NCBI GenBank assembly: GCA_946886805.1
Contig: CAMPJM010000215.1
Location: 1-6,816 of the forward strand
Source of the DNA: an uncultured Flammeovirgaceae bacterium
GTDB lineage: Bacteria > Bacteroidota > Bacteroidia > Cytophagales > Cyclobacteriaceae
Length of the DNA: 6,816 nucleotides
Direction: 5' to 3'
The notes under the pieces were generated by a model, which saw only the letters and a list, made by a program, of their open reading frames with translations, ran no database searches and was not told the DNA's origin. Both the position numbers and the translations under genes were made by a program. Position 1 is the stretch's first letter, and every line of letters begins with the position of its first letter. Below, in pieces: positions 1-4,994 of this stretch.

Positions 1-48
1 ATGGTAAGCAATAAAATTGATATATTTGAAATACTAACTAGAGATTAA
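1..48 (+). other. Short open frame, possibly the tail of an upstream gene
   Basis: Frame 1 is open from the first base to a TAA at 46-48 and reads MVSNKIDIFEILTRD. It begins with ATG exactly at the window edge, so I cannot tell whether it is the last 15 codons of an upstream gene, a leader peptide or a chance frame. It ends 8 bases before the hsdM start and overlaps a promoter-like box, which slightly favours non-coding upstream DNA. No family is recognisable. Confidence 0.25.
21..28 (+). promoter_or_regulatory. Candidate Bacteroidota-type -7 promoter box upstream of hsdM
   Basis: The octamer TATATTTG fits the Bacteroidota sigma-ABfr -7 consensus TAnnTTTG. Transcription would begin around 33-37, leaving a leader of roughly 20 bases before the hsdM ATG at 57. 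The matching -33 TTTG would fall at or beyond the window edge and cannot be seen. The motif is short and AT-rich, so a chance match is quite possible. No clear Shine-Dalgarno site precedes hsdM, which is normal in this phylum. Confidence 0.35.
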
Positions 49-56
49 AAGAATAA

Positions 57-2141
57 ATGCAGGGAAAGCAACTTAGAAAATTAGAAGCTGAGCTATGGAG
101 AGCAGCCGACCAGTTAAGAGCGAATAGTAAATTGACAGCATCGGAGTACTCGATGCCTGTTTTGGGATTGATCTTTTTGAGACACGCCTACAACCGTTTT
201 CAAAAAGTGAAAATTGAAGTTGAAAAAACCTTGCCATCGCATCCTCAACGAGGAAAACGGCCATTAACAAAAAAGGATTTTGAAGAGCAAAATTCAATGT
301 TTCTGCCTGAGAAATCGCAGTTTGACTATTTGGTTTCACTGCCCGAAAGTGTCGATATAGGCGAAGCGATTGACAACGCAATGAAATTGATTGAGGATGA
401 ATACGAAAATCTTAAGGGAGTATTGCCAAAGAATTTCTCCATTTTCAGCAAAGACTTATTGCGCGAACTGCTCCGCATTTTCAATAAAGAAGTTTTGCAA
501 AAAGCCGAGGGTGATCTATTTGGAAAGATTTACGAATACTTCCTTGGCAAATTTGCTATGACTGGTGCACAGGAAGGCGGAGAGTTTTTTACGCCTATGA
601 GTTTGGTGCAGACCATAGTGAACGTAATTGAACCAGACCACGGTATTGTATTTGATCCTGCTTGTGGCAGTGCGGGTATGTTTGTGCAAACCGGGTATTT
701 TATAGAAAGCGAAGGACTGAATCCTGCCGAAAAGGTCACTTTTTACGGACAGGAAAAAGCCGAACTCAATACCAAGTTGGCCAAAATGAACCTGGCCGTT
801 CACGGACTGGAAGGCAACCTACAGGAAGGCAATACTTTTTACGAAGACAAGCATAACCTCGTAGGCGGAGCTGATTTCGTAATGGCCAATCCGCCTTTTA
901 ACGTAGATGGTGTAGACAAAGCCAAAGATGCTGTAAAGAAAGACCCTCGCCTGGTTTTGGATGACAAAGTAAATCTGCCGAAAAACGACAACGCCAATTA
1001 TCTGTGGATTCAGTATTTCTATAATTACCTGAAGCCGACAGGAAGGGCAGGTTTTGTAATGGCTTCTTCTGCCAGTGATGCAGGACACAGTGAAAGAGAT
1101 ATCCGGCAGAAATTGGTAAAGACCGGAGCTGTAGATGTGATGATGGCCATCGGCAATAACTTTTTCTACACGCGTTCCTTGCCTTGTACCCTTTGGTTTT
1201 TTGACCGTACCAAGGAGGATGACAAAGAGAAAAGCGATAAAGTGCTGATGTTGGATGCCCGGAAAATTTACCGCAAGGTAACCTCTAAAGTAAACGACTT
1301 TAGCCCTGAGCAGCTGCAAAACCTCATTTGTATTGTAAACCTGTATAGGGGCAACAGCCAAAAGTTTGAAAGCACGGTAAAAGGTTATTTGCAAACGGCC
1401 GCCGACTTAGCAAGAGAAACAGCCGCAGCCACTACAGAACTCCAAAAGCAATTGCAGAAAGTTTCGGAAATAGTAAGTGAATATCGTCTGAAACAGGACT
1501 CGCAGGATATGAAGATCCACAAGATGATTCCTGAATGGGAAGAAATAAAAAAAGAAGCTAATCATATTTATGACCTGCAAAACAGCTTAATAGCCGACAT
1601 TGGTTTGCTAGACAATTCTGCTGATCCAATCATAGAGAAAATTGTAGTTCAGACTAAGGGATTACGTAAGCCACAAGACAAACTCATCAAGCGGCTGCTC
1701 GATGCAATTATTACAGCCGTCAAAGATTACCAATTAAACAAAAACAAAGATTGGAAGGAGCTGGGACTAAAAGAGCAACTGGACCAATTGAAAGCATTGC
1801 AGCAACAACTCAGTGGTAACCCCAATGAAGAAGAACCCGGACTTTTGCACGAAACTGAATATTTCTACAAACAAGCACATTGGCTAGTCAGCCGTTTTCC
1901 CGAAGGTATTTATGCCGATGTGGAAGGATTATGTAAGGTAGTAAGCCAAAAGGAAATTGAAGCCAAAGACTGGAGCCTAAGCCCTGGGAGGTATGTAGGG
2001 GTGGATGTGGCCACCGATGATAATGATGTTGATTGCGAAGAACGCCTTAAGGAAATACATATCGAACTTGAAGGATTGAATGAAGAAGCGATACAACTTC
2101 AGAACACGATTTCAAATAATTACAGGATGATCAGGATTTAA
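57..2141 (+). CDS. hsdM: Type I R-M methyltransferase subunit HsdM
   Basis: HsdM is the N6-adenine DNA methyltransferase subunit of a type I R-M complex. It uses S-adenosylmethionine (SAM) and takes its target specificity from HsdS. The N-terminus (LEAELWRAADQLRANSKL, residues 9-26) is a typical HsdM_N start and supports the ATG at 57. EFFTP (176-180) leads into the catalytic domain. Motif I for SAM binding is DPACGSAG (200-207) and the catalytic N6-adenine motif is NPPF (278-281). LSPGRYVG (641-648) is the conserved C-terminal block. At 694 residues it is longer than the roughly 500 residues of classical HsdM. The extra length is mostly a charged, probably helical or coiled-coil stretch at about 435-620. 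The last 12 residues (NTISNNYRMIRI, stop) appear to be encoded by the left end of an inserted element, and a displaced alternative tail lies at 2809-2844. The insertion spares all catalytic motifs, so the enzyme is probably active. Confidence 0.97.
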   Translation: MQGKQLRKLEAELWRAADQLRANSKLTASEYSMPVLGLIFLRHAYNRFQKVKIEVEKTLPSHPQRGKRPLTKKDFEEQNSMFLPEKSQFDYLVSLPESVDIGEAIDNAMKLIEDEYENLKGVLPKNFSIFSKDLLRELLRIFNKEVLQKAEGDLFGKIYEYFLGKFAMTGAQEGGEFFTPMSLVQTIVNVIEPDHGIVFDPACGSAGMFVQTGYFIESEGLNPAEKVTFYGQEKAELNTKLAKMNLAVHGLEGNLQEGNTFYEDKHNLVGGADFVMANPPFNVDGVDKAKDAVKKDPRLVLDDKVNLPKNDNANYLWIQYFYNYLKPTGRAGFVMASSASDAGHSERDIRQKLVKTGAVDVMMAIGNNFFYTRSLPCTLWFFDRTKEDDKEKSDKVLMLDARKIYRKVTSKVNDFSPEQLQNLICIVNLYRGNSQKFESTVKGYLQTAADLARETAAATTELQKQLQKVSEIVSEYRLKQDSQDMKIHKMIPEWEEIKKEANHIYDLQNSLIADIGLLDNSADPIIEKIVVQTKGLRKPQDKLIKRLLDAIITAVKDYQLNKNKDWKELGLKEQLDQLKALQQQLSGNPNEEEPGLLHETEYFYKQAHWLVSRFPEGIYADVEGLCKVVSQKEIEAKDWSLSPGRYVGVDVATDDNDVDCEERLKEIHIELEGLNEEAIQLQNTISNNYRMIRI
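2103..2139 (+). repeat. Left terminal inverted repeat of the GxxExxY element
   Basis: This 37-bp arm has an outer decamer AACACGATTT and an inner octamer CAGGATTT at its far end, separated by 19 poorly matching bases. It pairs with 2769-2805. Read in the hsdM frame it encodes the present C-terminus of HsdM, with the stop codon just beyond it at 2139-2141, so the repeat doubles as coding sequence. Confidence 0.65.
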
Positions 2142-2153
2142 AATCTACAAGAA

Positions 2154-2576
2154 ATGGACACGATTAAAAATGATGACATTGATAAACTGACCCACAAGAT
2201 TATTGGATGTGCAATGAAAGTTCATTCGACATTAGGCAATGGATTTCAGGAAGTAATCTATCAACGTGCTCTTGCAATTGAATTGTCTCATAAGGGAATT
2301 TCCTTTCAACGGGAATTGGAAATGCCTATTTTCTATCATGAAGAGCAAATCGGAACACGAAGAGTTGACTTCTTTGTAGAAGAAAAAGTAATGGTAGAAC
2401 TCAAATCCATTGAAAAACTGGAAGGTGTACACAAAGCACAGGCGATAAATTATTGTGAGGCTTATAATATTGCCGATGGATTGCTAATCAATTTCGGTAG
2501 CACCAGTTTAGATTTCAAAAGGGTCTACAATAAAAAATTAATACCAAAAGACACATTGAAATTTAAGCAGCCATGA
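2154..2576 (+). CDS. GxxExxY family protein, PD-(D/E)XK nuclease fold
   Basis: This 140-residue protein belongs to the GxxExxY family (PDDEXK_3-like). The name-giving motif is GFQEVIY at residues 30-36. A PD-(D/E)XK-type active site is visible as RRVDFF (D72) followed by VELK (E82 and K84), with E33 as a possible further acidic ligand. These residues suggest a metal-dependent nuclease, but to my knowledge the biological role of the family is not settled. The gene starts 12 bases after the hsdM stop with no clear ribosome site, so it may be translated by reinitiation. Its opening codons (ATGGACACGATT) resemble the repeat core GAACACGATT found around it, so repeat and gene start are interwoven. 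It is the only intact gene inside the inserted element. It has no known part in the type I complex and is probably a passenger, or the element's own mobility or maintenance factor (inference). Confidence 0.93.
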   Translation: MDTIKNDDIDKLTHKIIGCAMKVHSTLGNGFQEVIYQRALAIELSHKGISFQRELEMPIFYHEEQIGTRRVDFFVEEKVMVELKSIEKLEGVHKAQAINYCEAYNIADGLLINFGSTSLDFKRVYNKKLIPKDTLKFKQP

Positions 2577-2591
2577 TAAGTCTAATAAAAA

Positions 2592-2720
2592 ATGTCTGAA
2601 CACGATAAAAAAGATTAAAGGATGGGCATGATGATGTCTGAACACGATTTAAACGGGACTAGAAGAAGGACACGATTATGTCTAAACACGATTTACAAAA
2701 AAGCGGATGGAAATAATTAG
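2592..2720 (+). repeat. Three degenerate 42-44 bp direct repeats
   Basis: The units begin at 2592, 2634 and 2678, each with ATGTCT(G/A)AACACGAT. The first two share 15 identical bases and the third differs by one substitution within them. Behind this head the units diverge, with recurring GGAT or GGACACGAT fragments; a further GGACACGATTATG lies at 2669-2681. The reverse complement of the head (AAATCGTGTTCAGACA, 2796-2811) forms the right end of the element and runs into its flank. The units are too few and too diverged for a CRISPR array. They look like accumulated copies of the element's terminal sequence. The roughly 130 bases between the GxxExxY stop and the next short frame contain only these repeats. 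Confidence 0.75.
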
Positions 2721-2844
2721 AAATGATGATAGTGATAAGCTGAGTGATCTCGAGATTTTATCGTCAATAAATCCTGTCTATCATAAAATCAATAAAAATC
2801 GTGTTCAGACAATTTCTGAGAATTATAAAGAGTTGGTGGTATGA
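2707..2844 (+). pseudogene. Short chimeric frame: second GxxExxY start fused to the displaced HsdM C-terminus
   Basis: This open frame of 45 codons has two recognisable ends. Its start, MEIIRNDDSDKLSDLEIL, parallels the intact GxxExxY start MDTIKNDDIDKLTHKIIG, with a DNA match of AAATGATGA followed by TGATAA(A/G)CTGA. It therefore looks like the remnant of a second GxxExxY gene. Its end, TISENYKELVV and TGA (2809-2844), looks like the original end of HsdM. The stop overlaps the hsdS ATG as ATGA. If translated, the short peptide could couple ribosomes into hsdS in place of the disrupted HsdM tail. Nothing shows that the peptide itself has a function. It lacks the GxxExxY motif and all nuclease residues. 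Confidence 0.6.
2769..2805 (-). repeat. Right terminal inverted repeat of the GxxExxY element
   Basis: Reverse-complemented, this arm begins AACACGATTT and ends CAGGATTT, matching the left arm at equal distances from the end. The similarity continues beyond the arm: CAGACA (2806-2811) is also present in the internal direct repeats, so the true right edge could lie six bases further out. Confidence 0.65.
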
Positions 2845-3977
2845 AATGGAAGAAAGTTGAAATAGGACAACTTGGAGATGTAATAACAGGAAATACACCA
2901 CCTAGAAAAAATCCTGAATTATACGGTGATTTTATACCTTTTATTAAACCAACGGATATCGAAATTGACAGACGGTTTACACCAAATCCTGAAGAGTGTT
3001 ATTCAGAGCTGGGATTTGAGAAATACAAGAAGTCATTGATTCCAAAAGGGGCGACGTGTGTTGTTACCATTGGAAGTATTGGAAAGAAGATTACACAAGC
3101 AATGACCAACTGCTTTATTAACCAAGCCGTAAATGCGGTAATTCCAAATGCTGATTATGATGCGGATTTTGTTTTCTACCTGCTTAAAAACAATCTCGAT
3201 AAAGTTAAAGGTCTAGATTCCGGAACATCATCTGGAAGAGAAAACGTTTCTAAATCTTCATTTTCCAGCATTGAAGTTATAGTTACAAAAGATCTCCCCA
3301 CCCAACGCCGCATCGCTTCCATCTTATCAGCTTATGATGATCTGATTGAGAATAATTTGAAGCGGATAAAGTTGCTGGAGGAGAAGGCGTTTTTGAGGTT
3401 TAAGCAGATGGAAAAGGATCTATCGGACAACGAAAAAATAAATTTGTATGACTTTGCAGATATACAAATGGGGTTTGCATTTAAAGCCGAAGCATTTAAT
3501 GTAGATGGAGAAGGAATACCCATTATACGAATAAGAGATATCCCAAATCAGATCACAAAATCATATACCACGCAAGATGTAGATAGTCAATATTGGGTAG
3601 AAAAAGGTGACTTATTAATTGGAATGGATGGTGAATTTCACATGAATGAATGGCTCGGACAAAGAGGATATTTAGTTCAGCGTGTTTGCAGATTGAGAAC
3701 AAAAAATGTATTATATCAGAGTTATTTATGGCAAGCTTTGAAAGAGCCAATTCACTACTACGAAACAACTATTTCAGGTGCAACCGTTGCGCATTTAGGT
3801 AAAAAGCATTTAGAAGAAATCTTCATTCCCAAACCGAAAGAATCTATGAAAAAGGAACTAGAAGAAATGAATATTATGCGTAAGCTCAAAATTGTTTTGG
3901 CAAAACAAAACTCAAAACTCCGAGAAGCAAGAGATATCTTATTGCCTAAACTTATGAACGGACAAATAGAAGTATAA
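2841..3977 (+). CDS. hsdS: Type I R-M specificity subunit HsdS
   Basis: HsdS is the DNA-recognition subunit and sets the bipartite target of both methylation and cleavage. The 378 residues show the usual two-fold plan. Target-recognition domain (TRD) 1 spans about residues 1-150 (starting WKKVEIGQLGDVITGNTP). The central conserved helix is about 152-192 (LPTQRRIASILSAYDDLIE). TRD2 is about 200-335 (NLYDFADIQMGFAFKAEAF), and the distal conserved helix runs from about 340 to the end (REARDILLPKLMNGQIEV). The length is typical of a complete, slightly short HsdS. The ATG overlaps the TGA of the preceding short frame (ATGA), consistent with translational coupling, and AAAGAG lies about 10 bases upstream. 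The TRDs decide specificity, but the target cannot be read from sequence. A relic of another hsdS end lies 1 kb downstream. Confidence 0.96.
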   Translation: MKWKKVEIGQLGDVITGNTPPRKNPELYGDFIPFIKPTDIEIDRRFTPNPEECYSELGFEKYKKSLIPKGATCVVTIGSIGKKITQAMTNCFINQAVNAVIPNADYDADFVFYLLKNNLDKVKGLDSGTSSGRENVSKSSFSSIEVIVTKDLPTQRRIASILSAYDDLIENNLKRIKLLEEKAFLRFKQMEKDLSDNEKINLYDFADIQMGFAFKAEAFNVDGEGIPIIRIRDIPNQITKSYTTQDVDSQYWVEKGDLLIGMDGEFHMNEWLGQRGYLVQRVCRLRTKNVLYQSYLWQALKEPIHYYETTISGATVAHLGKKHLEEIFIPKPKESMKKELEEMNIMRKLKIVLAKQNSKLREARDILLPKLMNGQIEV

Positions 3978-3980
3978 ACT

Positions 3981-4657
3981 ATGAAAAGCAAACCAGCATT
4001 TACGAAAGCAGAGGCCGAGGAAATCGTGGATCTCATAAAAGAAAAACTAAAGGCTGATTCCACAAAGCAAAAAGGCATTCGGGCCAAAATTCGCAAACGT
4101 GGTTTCTACGCAAGTGATTACGATTTTCATAATGGTTATACAGTGGAGCAGTTTTTAAGTGTGGCAAAAATAGCTGTTGCCAACACTTCGGTACCTCAAA
4201 TGCCTTCCTCAAAAGCTGTTGTCGAGCCTAAATCCACATCAAAGACCACAAGCAAATCAAGAAGTAAAAGTGATGAAAGCTATGTGATTGATTTGTGTGA
4301 CGAGGTATTGAAGCAAAAAAGCTATTCGCCAGCATCGGTTTAATTTCCTATTAGGTGATGCAGGAACTAAATTGCCAGTTGATGCATACTACCCTTCACT
4401 AAACTTAGTGGTGGAATTCAAAGAAAAGACAGCATACCGAAGAAGTTAAGTTCTTCGATAAAAGTCAAACTGTAAGCGGAGTAGGAAGAGGAGAACAGAG
4501 GAGGCTCTATGATCAGAGAAGGCGAGACGTTCTACCAACGCAGGGCATTAAACTAATCGAGCTTGACTACACGGATTTTGACCATACAAGGCGTAAGAAA
4601 TTGATAAGGAATAGAGAAGATGATTTGAGAGTACTTATTGAGAAATTGAAGGCGTAA
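3981..4657 (+). pseudogene. PD-(D/E)XK-like nuclease-fold gene broken by two +1 frameshifts
   Basis: The first frame runs from ATG 3981 to TAA 4343 (120 residues). The protein plainly continues in other frames: removing one A from the A6 run at 4315-4320 and one A from the run at 4424-4427 gives a continuous 224-residue protein ending at 4657. The repaired C-terminal half contains LPVDAYYPSLNLVVEFKERQ, with D134, E145 and K147 spaced like a PD-(D/E)XK active site, then SGVGRGEQRRLYDQRRRDVL. The N-terminal half is basic (IRAKIRKRGFYASDYDF) and is joined by a Ser/Lys/Thr-rich linker at about 75-100. I recognise it as a hypothetical protein with a restriction-endonuclease-like fold, not as a named gene. 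It starts three bases after the hsdS stop, so it belongs to the operon. As read, the nuclease half is not produced. A sequencing error at both runs cannot be excluded. Confidence 0.85.
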
Positions 4658-4679
4658 GACAAAATATCAAAGTCCGGAA

Positions 4680-4815
4680 ATGCTGAAGACTAAAGATGAC
4701 GATTTTTTTATTTCTGATTGGCTAAAAAAACAGAAAAAAGTAAAATTCCTTGGGATATTGGAAGGTATTTACAATCCCCGCTTTTAACTATGGCGAATTC
4801 GCCACAATTAAAAAA
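4680..4815 (+). pseudogene. KilA-N domain relic 1
   Basis: From ATG 4680 the frame reads MLKTKDDDFFISDWLKK and then VKFLGILEGIYNPRF before a TAA at 4785. Dropping one T from the run 4782-4785 lets it continue as NYGEFATIKK. This aligns with residues about 43-78 of the intact KilA-N protein downstream (KNWMRSRTTIEFLGLWE and NNPEFKGVEFDSF). Only the first part of the domain is present, without the later TNAKGL, GGTFAHKDIAFEF and YLIKEFQRL blocks. It is a fragment, frameshifted and non-functional. Its wording differs from the neighbouring copy, so it probably derives from a different KilA-N subtype rather than from a recent tandem duplication. The 22 bases before it hold nothing recognisable. 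Confidence 0.75.
4791..4804. repeat. Perfect 14-bp palindrome in KilA-N relic 1
   Basis: TGGCGAATTCGCCA is its own reverse complement. It spans the codons for Y-G-E-F-A-T and is centred on the GAA TTC that encodes Glu-Phe. The intact KilA-N gene and relic 2 have palindromes at the same codons with different arms. Confidence 0.9.
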
Positions 4816-4817
4816 AT

Positions 4818-4948
4818 GGTTCCATTATCCAAAACTGGTTACGAAACAGAAATACCATTGAGTTGCTTGGTTTCTGGAAGGTATGTATAATCCGGATTTT
4901 GAACCCCTCGAATTCGAGGGGTTTAAAAAGCAGGCATGGAGCAAATAG
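4818..4948 (+). pseudogene. KilA-N domain relic 2
   Basis: The frame reads GSIIQNWLRNRNTIELLGFW. One G appears to be missing after TGG at 4875-4877, after which the next frame gives EGMYNPDFEPLEFEGFKKQA and then WSK and TAG (4946-4948). It aligns with residues about 41-80 of the intact KilA-N protein (VVKNWMRSRTTIEFLGLWE to EFDSFLFEAG). The copy ends where the intact protein continues with SNSFTLSPSKW. What follows is not KilA-N but the end of an hsdS, so there is a recombination or deletion joint at about 4945-4951. The copy is truncated at both ends and frameshifted. Confidence 0.8.
4902..4923. repeat. Perfect 22-bp palindrome in KilA-N relic 2
   Basis: Bases 4902-4923 (half-site AACCCCTCGAA) equal their own reverse complement, with no spacer. 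With one G-T wobble (4901/4924) and four more A-T pairs the symmetry extends to 4897-4928. It covers the codons E-P-L-E-F-E-G-F, again centred on GAA TTC. There is no U-tract after the stem on either strand, so it is not a standard intrinsic terminator. It would form a strong RNA or cruciform hairpin. Confidence 0.95.
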
Positions 4949-4950
4949 TT

Positions 4951-4992
4951 ATTTTATTAACTAAACTGATGAACGTACAGATAGAAGTGTAA
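4951..4992 (+). pseudogene. Relic of the 3' end of a second hsdS
   Basis: The last codons before TAA 4990 read ILLTKLMNVQIEV. The end of the intact HsdS is ILLPKLMNGQIEV, so 11 of 13 residues agree. The DNA similarity runs on past the stop: both stops are followed within three bases by ACT- or CT-ATG and then a lysine- and serine-rich start (KSKP and AKSKT). The junction of the KilA-N gene is therefore the junction of an hsdS followed by its neighbour gene. This indicates that another hsdS once stood directly upstream of the KilA-N gene and was deleted or exchanged, leaving only its tail. Confidence 0.85.
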
Positions 4993-4994
4993 CT

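Larger units (their letters stand above)
2103..2805. mobile_element. GxxExxY-carrying element with terminal inverted repeats, inserted at the 3' end of hsdM
   Basis: The ends are inverted copies: AACACGATTT at 2103-2112 and AAATCGTGTT at 2796-2805. A second inverted match, CAGGATTT (2132-2139) and AAATCCTG (2769-2776), lies exactly 29 bases inside each end. Together these give 37-bp inverted repeats with about 27 matches. CAG stands on both sides (2100-2102 and 2806-2808), like a 3-bp target duplication. Removing 2103-2808 joins hsdM codon CAG in frame to ACA ATT TCT GAG AAT TAT and so on. That restores the tail QTISENYKELVV, whose stop overlaps the hsdS ATG. The element holds one intact gene, direct repeats and no transposase. 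The exact edges are uncertain, because the internal repeats match the right end for six further bases (CAGACA), and both flanks encode TIS(N/E)NY. A partial duplication of the hsdM end is the main alternative. Confidence 0.65.

Noticed and set aside
819..1394. A 191-residue open frame on the minus strand within hsdM
   Set aside because: It lies wholly opposite the catalytic domain of hsdM, has no recognisable domain and reflects codon bias of the real gene. The other minus-strand frames at 73-381, 3758-4096, 5063-5395 and 5767-6009 are rejected for the same reason.
2592..2696. CRISPR-like array
   Set aside because: There are only three units, the repeat heads are 15-17 bases, the spacing sequence is itself partly repetitive, and no cas gene is present.
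2634..2720. Small coding frame MSEHDLNGTRRRTRL and following residues from the second repeat unit
   Set aside because: It has 28 codons, no homologous pattern, and is explained by the ATG at the head of each repeat unit.
2754..2790. Hairpin GATTTTAT...ATAAAATC as a regulatory stem
   Set aside because: The stem is eight mostly A-T pairs with a 21-base loop in AT-rich DNA, too weak to call on its own, and it overlaps the better-supported terminal inverted repeat.
4311..4325. Programmed ribosomal frameshift at the A6 run
   Set aside because: The shift needed is +1, whereas slippery A-rich sites usually give -1, and a second independent shift would be needed at 4424-4427. Mutation or read error is simpler.
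4902..4923. Intrinsic transcription terminator
   Set aside because: The stem is strong, but neither strand has a T-run directly after it. It sits in former coding sequence and has counterparts at the same codons of the other KilA-N copies.
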